A stretch of 64,000 nt of DNA, taken from Microbulbifer variabilis ATCC 700307. Its GTDB lineage: Bacteria > Pseudomonadota > Gammaproteobacteria > Pseudomonadales > Cellvibrionaceae. The notes under the pieces were generated by a model. That model was not told the origin of the DNA, searched no databases, and saw only the letters and a program-made list of their open reading frames with translations. Where the stretch lies: NCBI RefSeq assembly GCF_000380565.1, contig NZ_AQYJ01000024.1:310001-374000 (forward strand), in the 5' to 3' direction. Below are positions 27,389 to 35,753 of this stretch, piece by piece (position 1 is the stretch's first letter; each line of letters starts with the position of its first letter). Both the position numbers and the translations under genes were made by a program.

Positions 27389-27763
27389 ATGATTAAAGTA
27401 TCCCCCAAACCTAATCTTCAACTTATCTACGTGTCTGATATTGAACGTTCAACGGGCTTTTACAAAATGCTTTTCAATTCAGATCCGATATTTTCCAGTC
27501 CTCGTTATGTGGCATTTGCAGCGGATGGCGAAGCATTATTTGCCCTTTGGACAGGGGGAGCAGAGCCAAATGCTGATACCCCTCGTTTCTCTGAGATTGG
27601 TATTATGTTGCCTTCTAGTGAAGATGTAGATTCTCTTTATGAGAATTGGCGAGAGAATACCGAAATCAAGTTTACGAAAGAACCTTACAATGAGGTCTTT
27701 GGCCGTACTTTTCTTGTTGAAGATCCAGATGGCCATATAATTCGAGTATGTCCTGTAGATTAA
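27389..27763 (+). CDS. ehpR: EhpR-like phenazine-binding resistance protein
   Basis: 124-residue vicinal-oxygen-chelate (glyoxalase/bleomycin-resistance) fold protein. It closely resembles EhpR of Pantoea agglomerans, which binds griseoluteic acid-type phenazines and confers self-resistance. Shared features as I recall them are PNLQLIYVSDIERSTGFY, RYVAFAADGEALFALW, PRFSEIGIMLP and the ending EDPDGHIIRVCPVD. Protection is by binding or sequestration rather than by metal-dependent catalysis. It ends the plus-strand cluster, 227 bp after the receptor gene, and may have its own promoter so that protection precedes synthesis. Confidence 0.85.
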   Translation: MIKVSPKPNLQLIYVSDIERSTGFYKMLFNSDPIFSSPRYVAFAADGEALFALWTGGAEPNADTPRFSEIGIMLPSSEDVDSLYENWRENTEIKFTKEPYNEVFGRTFLVEDPDGHIIRVCPVD

Positions 27764-28005
27764 GTACTAGATAATATTCTATGACGAGTTTTGTGTTTTC
27801 TTCGTTTAATTGAAGTTTTCACAAAGTGCTTGGTTTTTAGCGATTTCATGTGTATTTAATCAAGTTGCACTGCAGTTGGAGTAATTGATTGTCCATTGCA
27901 GTGCAGTTGTAAAATATGATTGGCTGCGTGGGTAGAAACTCCAACCTCCTAGCCAGAAGGATTCTCGTAGGCAAACAATTCCCTTGTGAATACTGGAATT
28001 GTCAA

Positions 28006-28019
28006 TTGATAAAAATCAA
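28006..28019. promoter_or_regulatory. Perfect FNR/Anr box
   Basis: TTGATAAAAATCAA fits TTGAT-N4-ATCAA exactly. The 19-base context (28004-28022) is the reverse complement of 5898-5916. The nearest downstream reading frame starts at 28095. Could regulate a small transcript or be a chance or ancestral copy. Confidence 0.55.
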
Positions 28020-28094
28020 TTTCCGAATAAGATCAAGATCACAAATTTAGAGAAAGTGGTTGGGAGATGTAAAGTAGGAAAATGACTATTTTGA

Positions 28095-28436
28095 ATGCAA
28101 TTGATTACCGTTAAGCCGATTGATATTAGAGGTAATATTGCGGTTCTTAAGTTAGACTACTCATTTTGTTTGAGAGTTTTTCTGGGTAGTATGGGACCCA
28201 TACCGAATACCCGGAGTCTAGTTAATTTTATTCGTAACACCACTAAGCAAGTTTTTATTAGCGTTATCCTCAAACAATTATCCAAAATTAAAATCTTAAT
28301 CCATATTGATAAGGTTGATGAATCTACATATGTAGGGCGTTATAATTTATTAGGTATTTCCAGTAAAAATTCTCGGCTATTACTAAGACATAGAGAGAGT
28401 TACATTTATGCACCGGTATTTAAATTTTACATTTAA
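28095..28436 (+). CDS. Doubtful 113-residue reading frame
   Basis: Open frame of 113 codons rich in isoleucine, lysine and leucine, as expected from AT-rich DNA. No recognised motif, signal peptide or membrane span. The only ribosome-binding-like sequence (TAGGA) is too far upstream. Listed because an FNR/Anr box is centred about 82 bp upstream of its ATG. More likely non-coding than not. Confidence 0.2.
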   Translation: MQLITVKPIDIRGNIAVLKLDYSFCLRVFLGSMGPIPNTRSLVNFIRNTTKQVFISVILKQLSKIKILIHIDKVDESTYVGRYNLLGISSKNSRLLLRHRESYIYAPVFKFYI

Positions 28437-28917
28437 GAAAGAAGTTGAAAACAGGTATTTTGGTAAAAATTAATATTCAAAATGTCAGTTGATTTTACGG
28501 TGGGCTCTATTCATTAAATCGTAAAGCTTCTGACTGCCAATTAGAGTCTTTACTATTGATGCTTCAGTTGATAGGTGGAGTCAAGGTTAACCTCTCTGCC
28601 AGCTTCGCTCATAAGCCTCTCATTCAAGAGATTTAACTAGCTTTAGAATATTAAGATTAAGTAGGCTTTGTATGTTTATGGGGCTCTTAGCTTTAAAGAG
28701 AGAATAGAAGTTGACTGTTCGGTCAATTGATTCTTAGTCATATGATAAAAGCTTGTATATGCTTGCCAAGATTAACGATGAATAGTTATAGTACGTCTTA
28801 TTTTAGCGTGGCCTAGGCTCCGCTCCGGAAGCATACATTTGCTAGTTTTTTAACTGGAGTTCAGTTTTTATTATTCCAAATGATAGTTAGAATTCAAAAT
28901 ATGATGTGTGAAAATAT

Positions 28918-29103
28918 ATGGGAGATGTAATCCCTTTTAAAAAGAAAACTGCCTGGCAGAAACACAAGGGGAAAACCCTGTGTAGAGAGGGTTTCCATAA
29001 ATGGAAGGTGATCACCGAGCGTAAGTTTGATGTTAAACAGGGAAAACTGGTCACTGAGTATCGTTGTGAGCGCTGTGGAAAAAATAAGACCCGGTTACTC
29101 TAA
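28918..29103 (+). CDS. Small conserved protein with CxxC pair
   Basis: 61 residues resembling a small uncharacterised protein common in gammaproteobacteria. The N-terminus is GDVIPFKKK, followed by HKGKTLCREGFHKWKV and the C-terminal YRCERCGKNKTR. Cysteines at 22 and in CERC, with a nearby histidine, suggest a small zinc-binding fold. Function unknown. No strong ribosome-binding site is visible before the ATG, but the sequence conservation I recognise supports a real gene. It stands alone downstream of the AT-rich spacer. Confidence 0.75.
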   Translation: MGDVIPFKKKTAWQKHKGKTLCREGFHKWKVITERKFDVKQGKLVTEYRCERCGKNKTRLL

Positions 29104-29280
29104 GGATGTTTCCCACCGGTAATTTCTGTCCAGGTTGAATCAATGTGATTAGACAACTCCTTTAATGGTTGGGGAAGCGTCTTTTCTTAACATTAAGGGT
29201 GGGGGCGGCTTTAAGCTGCACCCACCCGTAGACCATTATCTACTGACTGTCTGTTCCTGTCCTGGATCGATAGCAGTAAA

Positions 29281-29550
29281 TTAGTAGCGATAGTAGCGAC
29301 CGCGATAACGATAGTAGTCTCTACGTTTGCGCTCCCTGTCGTAGAGATAGCCGGCTCCAGCCCCAATAACTGCCCCTGCAGCGGTACCGCCTGGACGTCC
29401 GCCGCTAATCAGGGCGCCGGTAACGGCCCCAATGCCAACCCCGGTGCCTATTCGGCGGTCGGTATCACTCATATTGGCACAGCCTTGGCCTCCCAGGCTA
29501 GCGCTGAGCACAGCTGCCAGGCTGAGATATTTAATAGCTTTAATACGCAT
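29281..29550 (-). CDS. Glycine-zipper outer-membrane lipoprotein-like protein
   Basis: 89 residues. The N-terminal signal ends in a lipobox-like LGGQGCAN, so C24 could be lipid-modified. A glycine-zipper segment with repeated GxxxG spacing follows (GTGVGIGAVTGALISG, then GGTAAGAVIGAGAGYL), and a basic, tyrosine-rich tail ends the protein. Similar small proteins (Rcs/OsmB/17-kDa antigen type) sit in the envelope; precise roles are rarely known. The start at 29550 has AGAGG upstream; a longer in-frame extension to 29919 lacks support and would hide the signal peptide. Confidence 0.8.
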   Translation of the reverse strand: MRIKAIKYLSLAAVLSASLGGQGCANMSDTDRRIGTGVGIGAVTGALISGGRPGGTAAGAVIGAGAGYLYDRERKRRDYYRYRGRYYRY

Positions 29551-29701
29551 AGGCACCTCTGTTAGTAATTGCCTGAGGTATAGGAACGGCGGATTAGGCC
29601 GAACAATTTCTGAGCCAGTGTAAGGTGGGCAGAAAGCAGCAACAAATTTCCAGGGCGAGAGCTTGCTATAGCACAAAAGTGAAGTTTTGTCGGATTTTGA
29701 T

Positions 29702-29923
29702 ATGTTTGAAAAACAGTACCTAATAGAGGTAGCGCGGACGCCGATGCCTTTTGGCAAATATACGGGGCGAGCGCTTATTGATCTTCCTGAAGAGTATTTG
29801 CTCTGGTTCTCCCAAAAAGGATTTCCCGAGGGTAGACTGGGGCAACTGATGGCGTTGACTTTGGAAATCAAAGTTGAAGGGTTGCAGGGGGTTATCACCC
29901 CATTAAAGCAAAGTAACACTTGA
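29702..29923 (+). CDS. DUF3820-family protein
   Basis: 73 residues carrying the family signature MPFGKYTGRALIDLPEEYLLWF followed by GFPEGRLGQLMALTLEIK. The family (also called putative quorum-sensing-regulated virulence factor) is widespread in proteobacteria. Its biochemical role is unclear; resemblance to exonuclease-associated small domains has been noted. An in-frame TTG at 29687 adds five residues; the ATG at 29702 is chosen. Divergent from the glycine-zipper gene. Confidence 0.78.
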   Translation: MFEKQYLIEVARTPMPFGKYTGRALIDLPEEYLLWFSQKGFPEGRLGQLMALTLEIKVEGLQGVITPLKQSNT

Positions 29924-30425
29924 AAAGCTTTTATAAGTTTTTCCTATTTGTCCAAATTCTTAAGTGCAATATGTATCTTCTTTGATATCCCTCTTTGGGT
30001 GACTAATATATTAATGCCTAGGTGTGCTTCGCGGAGCGAAGTGAAACAATAAGCGGTCCGTAATGGAGACTGGACTTACCCGGAAATAGGCCCACAGCGG
30101 GTGACCACTGGTCTGAATGATTTCAGCGAGGTTGCAGCGGGAGTAGAGCCAGTCAATTGAAAGAGGGAGCGGTCGAAATGATTTCGGCCGCTAATTAATT
30201 GTAAGCAGCTCAAATTTAAGTTGCTGATCTCGGTCCGCGAAAGCGCTCAATTCGCCCAACTCTTATGAGTTAGGTGCTTAGTTTTCCTAAAAAATTTGAT
30301 TGGTTGGAGATTGTGCGAAAAATCAGAAATAAAGCAGGGCTTGACGGGCCCAAGTACTGATGCGTTGAGCATAGGAAGGCGTAGGGGCCCAATGAAGGCC
30401 CCTTTAAGATTGTGCTATTTTTAAG
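29924..30425. other. Intergenic region
   Basis: Half a kilobase without a gene. Contains small hairpins, for instance CTTCGC/GCGAAG at about 30029-30043 and a near-perfect 12-bp inverted repeat around 30168-30193 (AGCGGTCGAAAT/ATTTCGGCCGCT, one mismatch, almost no loop). No promoter or terminator can be assigned with confidence. Confidence 0.4.
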
Positions 30426-30974
30426 TCAGAGCGGGATACGGATAACTACACCACCCATAGTTTCTCCGAGTTCAAAGTTGTCTCGTGGACTGTCCACATG
30501 GTCATTGTGGCAGCTGACGCAAGCGGGGGATACGCCGACATCAGCATAGACTGCAGTAAAGTATTCTGTGTCGCCCAGTTTTTCACGGCCGTAAAAATTC
30601 TTACCTGGGTTATCGATTACATACTGTAGCCCTTCTTTTTCCATATCGGTGCGCGGTTTATTCTGCTTGTTAACAGGCCAAAGGGATAGCAGGGCATAGT
30701 TAAAACCAGAGTCTTTTTCTGCAACACGCTCGGCTCCCATACGCATCATTTGCGCGGGTAGCGGCAGTAATTTTTTATCCTGCCAGTGTTCGTCAGCGTC
30801 CAGAATTTTTTCTTCATTCTGCAAACGGTTAACTACCTTGTTGGTGTAGTTTGCTCGATCCGCCTCAATCACGGCAAAGATGGCATCCGCCATTCGCTCG
30901 GGCGCAACTCCCTGATTTTTTTCGCAGCCAGTGAGCAGTGCCAGTCCGGCGATAAAACAAGCGGCAATACGCAT
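30426..30974 (-). CDS. DUF3365 mono-haem c-type lipoprotein
   Basis: 182 residues. A short signal sequence ends in LLTGC, a lipobox with C17. The DUF3365 (Tll0287-like) domain follows, with one haem c-binding motif CVSCHNDH near residue 150. DUF3365 domains resemble small haem or sensor domains exposed to the periplasm. The gene starts 13 bp after the multihaem cytochrome stop on the same strand, so it is likely the last gene of that operon. It may act as a redox relay or sensor of the module. Exact role unknown. Confidence 0.8.
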   Translation of the reverse strand: MRIAACFIAGLALLTGCEKNQGVAPERMADAIFAVIEADRANYTNKVVNRLQNEEKILDADEHWQDKKLLPLPAQMMRMGAERVAEKDSGFNYALLSLWPVNKQNKPRTDMEKEGLQYVIDNPGKNFYGREKLGDTEYFTAVYADVGVSPACVSCHNDHVDSPRDNFELGETMGGVVIRIPL

Positions 30975-30986
30975 AGTGTTCCCCTC

Positions 30987-32339
30987 CTATTGGGATTGTG
31001 TTTGCTTATTTTTGCTGTTGGAAATCTTCGCAATACGGTCACGAATCAAGTCAAATGTCTCGTGTTTATCCGCAGGTTTATACTTGAAATTCTGAGAGAT
31101 CAATTTTTTGTCTGCCATTGCTGCCAAGGAAAACTCAGCCCCATGGCAATTTAGGCAAACCGGTAACATTTTTTCGTTGGGGCGGAGATTATGGTTCTGG
31201 TTGTGATTCACCACGATTTGTTCACTATGGGCTTCCCGTGGGAGATGGCAGCTTGCACAGCTGGCACCCTGCTCGGGGTTAGACTCCCACGCATTAAAAT
31301 GGGGGGACTCTTTATAGGCCAGGCTGTGCTCATCACTATGACAACTGAGGCATGCCTCTACTGCAGCATATTGCAGGTCTACTTCGTGAGGGCCGTGACA
31401 GCTGATACAGTTTAACTCACCTGATGCATTACTCTGCATAGGAGTCCTGGCCAGTTGAGGAGACATGGCGCCGACCTGTTCAGCAAAATTTTCCGGCAGT
31501 TTGGAAGAGAGGCGCATGCCATGTTTGCCTTGGGTGAAAGACTCTTTCTGCTCGCTGTGACAGCTGGCACACTGCTCGAGAATTTCCACACTGTTAAATT
31601 GCATTTTCCCGTCAGCATGGCAGCTGGTGCAATTCACGTCTGCCTGAGCGTGAGCGCTTTGCGCCCAAGCAGCTGCAATTTCTGTACTCCTACTTTCAAC
31701 TTTCAGGTCAGCATGAGTCAATTGCAGCGGTTCTTTGTTCGGGTTTTTCCGCAACCAGGCAGCCATTGCGGTGCGTGCTGGCAGTTTTGCCTCATCAAGA
31801 AGGTCGGGTTGCCCAACATGGGCAATCAGGAAGTCCTCATAGAGAGTGCCATTGTCATGATAATTATGGCAGCCGGCACTGGCACAGGTTTCGAAGCCCA
31901 TACCCTGGTGACTACTGCGTTCCTCGGCAATATCGCTATGGCAGTGGAAGCAAAAATCCCCGGCTAGGGTTACACCCATTTCACGAGTAATTTCCTGCTT
32001 GTGTTCTGTGTGACAACTGATGCACTGGCGCGCATCAAGAGTCTCTAGTAATTGAGCATTTCTGGGATCGAGAAACTTCTTCCGCGGATGGGAGTCGTCG
32101 GCGAGCTCCAGTTCTTCCGCATGGCAGTTCAGGCAGGACTTCTGGATTGCATCTTGCCCAGCAAAACCATCTGCGTGACAGGAAGTACATGCGAGTTCTA
32201 TTTGATGGTGCCCATGGGTAGGCTCACCGGTTACGAATAATGACTTATCGGCTACGGTTAGGTTGTACGCAGCCAGTGAACCAACAGTGAGCGTCAGCAA
32301 CAGGCCGTAATGCCAGAATTTAAATTGATAAGATTTCAT
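30987..32339 (-). CDS. Periplasmic 11-haem c-type cytochrome
   Basis: 450 residues with an N-terminal signal-anchor (hydrophobic residues about 10-28) and eleven haem-binding sites: ten CX2CH motifs (for example CTSCH, CLNCH, CISCH, CFHCH) and one CX4CH (CASAGCH). Additional histidines could serve as distal ligands. The arrangement resembles multihaem cytochromes that move electrons across the periplasm. It lies between a DUF3365 haem protein and a fused flavin/cytochrome b protein, pointing to an electron route from the cytoplasm outward. The terminal acceptor is not evident. Confidence 0.88.
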   Translation of the reverse strand: MKSYQFKFWHYGLLLTLTVGSLAAYNLTVADKSLFVTGEPTHGHHQIELACTSCHADGFAGQDAIQKSCLNCHAEELELADDSHPRKKFLDPRNAQLLETLDARQCISCHTEHKQEITREMGVTLAGDFCFHCHSDIAEERSSHQGMGFETCASAGCHNYHDNGTLYEDFLIAHVGQPDLLDEAKLPARTAMAAWLRKNPNKEPLQLTHADLKVESRSTEIAAAWAQSAHAQADVNCTSCHADGKMQFNSVEILEQCASCHSEQKESFTQGKHGMRLSSKLPENFAEQVGAMSPQLARTPMQSNASGELNCISCHGPHEVDLQYAAVEACLSCHSDEHSLAYKESPHFNAWESNPEQGASCASCHLPREAHSEQIVVNHNQNHNLRPNEKMLPVCLNCHGAEFSLAAMADKKLISQNFKYKPADKHETFDLIRDRIAKISNSKNKQTQSQ

Positions 32340-34370
32340 TTAGAAGTAATAAACAGCGAGAATATGATAAGCAAGGAGTACTGGCAGCGCCCAGAGCAGG
32401 GCGTAGTGAATGCGAGACCACCACTTGCGGTGTTCGCGCAGCCTGAGATCCGTCCAGTGATGATTGCGAGCCATAAAGACACCGACCAGTGAGCCGGTTG
32501 CAGTTACCCCCAAAAACACCAACATCAGGACCAGATTGAGATTTTTCCCAAGGCGAAACCCTGTATGCACTGCAAGTGTTGCAAGGGCGACAACGCCAAT
32601 CAAACTGTGTGCGTAACGCCAATGGTCCATATGCCCGAGAGTTATTTTTTTCCAGCGCTTGCGTACACTGAGAGCGGCAGTAAATATACACAGCACTAAT
32701 ATGCTGTAACCGGTAACCTGCTTCCAGAAATTGTCATACCACAATTTGTCCCAGAGTTGTCCCGATTGTACGGTGTCTGAGACTGGGGGGGAGGGCATCA
32801 AAAATGCCAGCGCTATGAGGAGTAATGATATGAGCGAGGTAATTAGTATACCTTTGGCATGGCGCATCACCAGGTTGGGAACAGGAGCATCCAATAACTC
32901 TGCCATCAGAGGGCGACAACTGCCGCATACAGAACCCGCGGTGGTGGCCTGCTGTAACTCGTTGAGAGTGCGCTTGCCATCAGAAATGGCTTTGCAAAGT
33001 TCCCCTTTACTGACTGAATTACATTGGCACACCAGATAGCCATCAGGAAAATCCTTGATGCTATTGGTTTTTTTCTTGCCAAATAGACGCCCCTCACTTT
33101 CGAAGTCACTGAAGGCGCGTTGACTAATTTTTTCTTCCTGGGCCACGGCTTGGCGCAGACTACTGGCCTCATCCCAGCTACCAATATAGACGGCGCCGAG
33201 GATAAGCCCATCCCTGACAAACAGGCGCCGGTAAATTCCCTTGAAGCGGTTGCGGTAGATGTAGCTCTGTACATCATCCCCTTGCTTGAGATTGTCCGAG
33301 GCGACATCCCCAATAATTGCACAGGGAATATGGGCAATTTTAAGCTGGATATCGGTGTAACTTCCGGAGTAGGGGCGCTCTAGCACCTCACCGCCATGAT
33401 TGCGGCGAATATGTGAGCAGCAACTCTCAGCTTGTTCATAACCGGGGCGCACCAGCTGATAAACCTTACGGTCATGCTCAGCACACTCTCCAATTGCGTA
33501 AATGTCGGGATCGGAGGTTTGCATCCACTCGTTAACAACAATTCCCCGCTCGGTTTCCAGACCGCTTTGTTGGGCGAGTGTGACCTCAGGCTGGATACCC
33601 GTACATAGAACTATGGCATCTACGTTCAGGTACTCACCATCAGAAAACTGCAGAATGTTTTTTTCTTCGTGCTGCTCAATCGCCTTAAGGGCATCGCCGA
33701 CTTTAAGTTCAACGCCGAGTGCTGACAAGGAGGACTTCAGAAACTCCTCTCCCTCTTCACCAAGCAGGCCACTGAGTAATTTACCGCGTGATTGTAGGGT
33801 GACGGAATTTTTTGGGGTCTTTAGTGCGGTTGCAGCTTCAAGCCCGAGCGCACCGGCGCCGATAACGCAAATGTCCGCGTGGCGCTCACGTAGGGCAATC
33901 AGGTCATTCGTGTTACGCAGACTGCGAAATGGATAAACACTGGGTAGGTTCGCTCCGGGGATTTGAGGAATGGTCGGATTGGAGCCTGTAGCAAGGATCA
34001 GCTTGGTATAGGGTTGTATATTGCCCTCGGCATCGGTGACCGTTTTGTTTGCGCGATCAATCGCCACAATTTTCCGATCGATATATTCGGCAAGCCTGTG
34101 ATCAGTCTTTCCGAGGATTGGGTTGTCGAGCTCCTCCCGATCCACATGGCGAGAGAGATATTGTGAGAGCTTTACTCGGTTATAAGGTGATTCTATTTCT
34201 GCTCCATAAATAACAATTTGAGCTTCGTCACAGAATTCCAGGAGTTTTTGTGCGCAGCGGACCCCGACGGGCCCGGTACCCACAATCACATAAATCGGAT
34301 AGCTGCTATCACTGGTGTGGGTGCTATCTGGCGTATATTGTCGAGCAGCTGAACTTTCTAGTTCAGTCAT
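32340..34370 (-). CDS. Fused FAD/NAD(P) reductase, BFD-type [2Fe-2S] domain and cytochrome b membrane domain
   Basis: About 676 residues. The N-terminal two-dinucleotide domain (VIVGTGPVGVRCA near residue 30, ICVIGAGALGLEAATAL, IYAIGECAEH) is like NirB or rubredoxin reductase. A BFD-like cluster follows (CQCN...CGSC). The C-terminal membrane domain has about four helices with two HX13H pairs (HSLIGVVALATLAVH and HYALLWALPVLLAYH), the pattern for binding two b haems. It should pass electrons from NAD(P)H into the membrane. Start ATG at 34370 has GGGGGAAAT upstream; 34415 is the alternative. Directly upstream of the 11-haem cytochrome gene. Confidence 0.83.
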   Translation of the reverse strand: MTELESSAARQYTPDSTHTSDSSYPIYVIVGTGPVGVRCAQKLLEFCDEAQIVIYGAEIESPYNRVKLSQYLSRHVDREELDNPILGKTDHRLAEYIDRKIVAIDRANKTVTDAEGNIQPYTKLILATGSNPTIPQIPGANLPSVYPFRSLRNTNDLIALRERHADICVIGAGALGLEAATALKTPKNSVTLQSRGKLLSGLLGEEGEEFLKSSLSALGVELKVGDALKAIEQHEEKNILQFSDGEYLNVDAIVLCTGIQPEVTLAQQSGLETERGIVVNEWMQTSDPDIYAIGECAEHDRKVYQLVRPGYEQAESCCSHIRRNHGGEVLERPYSGSYTDIQLKIAHIPCAIIGDVASDNLKQGDDVQSYIYRNRFKGIYRRLFVRDGLILGAVYIGSWDEASSLRQAVAQEEKISQRAFSDFESEGRLFGKKKTNSIKDFPDGYLVCQCNSVSKGELCKAISDGKRTLNELQQATTAGSVCGSCRPLMAELLDAPVPNLVMRHAKGILITSLISLLLIALAFLMPSPPVSDTVQSGQLWDKLWYDNFWKQVTGYSILVLCIFTAALSVRKRWKKITLGHMDHWRYAHSLIGVVALATLAVHTGFRLGKNLNLVLMLVFLGVTATGSLVGVFMARNHHWTDLRLREHRKWWSRIHYALLWALPVLLAYHILAVYYF

Positions 34371-34908
34371 ATTTCCCCCAAGTACTCCGGCTTTTACTAC
34401 TGGCCTTTTTGTCATTCTTGTTTTTAAGCCACAAAGCTATCAGAACTTCTTAGACCAATATCCCATCACGGAAATTTTTTTTAAATTCTAATTCCCCTAT
34501 GTTTAAACAAAATTAAATAAACGTCTAGTGTTGAATAAGAATGACGATAGAGAATAGGAAGTTAAGGGAGGTCTGGATGGAAAGTTTTATTAAGTTATTG
34601 TAATTGCGCACTTTTTTGGGGCTTGCCCAAATTGCAAATAAGTAGAGCAGGTGCTTGTTCGATGAATTTTGACAAATTGCTTTAGTGGTGGGAGCCTGTA
34701 AGAAACTATTTTCTAGTGAGTCTTTGATTAAGTGGAGATGCAGTGGTGCTTTATTTTTTGAGGGTTGGGAAATTGCGCCCCGTCCTTGTGGGCCGCAGTG
34801 AAATTCCCGTGGATTTTTATTCAATAAGTTGTTGCTTACTCAGCGGCTTACGCTCAATTCCTGTAGAGCTGAAGTAACAGTATATTCCACTGATTGGAGA
34901 AGCTTTTG
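34371..34908. other. Intergenic region
   Basis: Holds the presumed promoter of the minus-strand cytochrome operon and the 3' end of the hemerythrin transcript. No gene, FNR box or strong terminator seen. Confidence 0.4.
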
Positions 34909-35445
34909 TCAGGAGGGTTGGTAAAGAACGTAGAGTTCTTTTTCTTCCAATGCAGTACGGCGAGTAAGTGCTTCGCCAATCTTTTGGTAGTCCATCTTAA
35001 AATCGCGAACCATCTCTGGAGTAAATGCCTCGTGGTTGTAGCGCTTACAGAATTGCACCACAGCATTGGCAATTTCGTTCATGTCAGTACGAAAGTCTTT
35101 AACTACCTGCAGCGTGTGGGCATCGCCGGCCAGTGCTTGTTCCAGATAGACATAGAAACGCACGTTTTCCTTGATCAGGTGCGCTTGAAAGCCAGACTTA
35201 AACTGGGTTAATAGTTGCGATAGCTGGCGGTAGTTCTGTTTTTCAAAACCCTCAGACCACATACGCTGAAAAATTCCGATCAGGTGACGGTGATCGTCTT
35301 CCAGGGCTTTAATTAATGTTGGGTCATAAGAGATTGTGCGGGTGCCCTTGGAGCCGGCATAGGTACTGCGGGTGTATTTTTCTTCCAGGTCGGCAGACTC
35401 TTCCGACTTGCTACTTCGGAACATACCGGAGATAAAGCTAAGCAT
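34909..35445 (-). CDS. Hemerythrin HHE-domain protein
   Basis: 178 residues; after a charged N-terminal stretch of about 45 residues comes a four-helix hemerythrin-like domain. Candidate iron-binding histidines are in LEDDHRHLIGIF and QAHLIKENVRFY. Such proteins bind oxygen, nitric oxide or iron, or sense them. The gene precedes the flavin/multihaem module on the same strand, separated by about 540 bp, so linkage is only suggestive. The two frames that differ in the region are shadows. Confidence 0.75.
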   Translation of the reverse strand: MLSFISGMFRSSKSEESADLEEKYTRSTYAGSKGTRTISYDPTLIKALEDDHRHLIGIFQRMWSEGFEKQNYRQLSQLLTQFKSGFQAHLIKENVRFYVYLEQALAGDAHTLQVVKDFRTDMNEIANAVVQFCKRYNHEAFTPEMVRDFKMDYQKIGEALTRRTALEEKELYVLYQPS

Positions 35446-35753
35446 ATGCTGTGCCCTTAATTAGTATTGTGGTTTTGTGTTTGTACGAGTAAGGAGTTCC
35501 GCGGATGGAAAGTAACTGCCGAGTGGGAACGCAGTGTTATTTCGCTATGGCCGGGGAGCGGCGGATTTTACATTGGATGACAGCTTATTTACTGCCAAAT
35601 AGGGAAGGGGATTTGAGCAAAATTTAAAAAATGAGGTGCGCGTCACATTTTTTGCGTGAAACCACTATTGCGCTATTAAAATTGTGTTGAATATTTATTT
35701 GTTCAAGACGCATAAAAAAGCCCGGTGATACCGGGCTTTTTTTGGGGAGCTAA
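35446..35753. other. Spacer between gltA and the hemerythrin gene
   Basis: Contains the gltA terminator (35714-35743) and the promoter region of the hemerythrin gene. Nothing else was recognised. Confidence 0.5.
35714..35743 (-). terminator. Rho-independent terminator after gltA (bidirectional form)
   Basis: AAAAAAGCCCGG, a four-base loop, then CCGGGCTTTTTTT: a GC-rich stem with A-tract and T-tract on the two sides, 11 bp past the gltA stop codon. It would terminate gltA transcription on the minus strand. Confidence 0.92.

Larger units (their letters stand above)
27764..28917. other. AT-rich intergenic region after the phenazine cluster
   Basis: About 1.15 kb without a convincing gene apart from the doubtful reading frame at 28095-28436. 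Contains a perfect FNR/Anr box at 28006-28019. No terminator with a strong stem and T-tract was found directly after the EhpR-like gene. Confidence 0.5.

Noticed and set aside
27389-27763. Glyoxalase I enzyme
   Set aside because: Detailed resemblance is to EhpR, a phenazine-binding protein, and it ends a phenazine cluster.
5898-28022. The inverted 19-base copies flanking the cluster as ends of a mobile element
   Set aside because: The shared sequence is essentially an FNR palindrome with AT flanks; no integrase, target duplication or transposase is seen.
29281-29919. 212-residue version of the glycine-zipper protein
   Set aside because: The first 123 residues lack family resemblance and would bury the signal peptide; the ATG at 29550 has a good ribosome-binding site.
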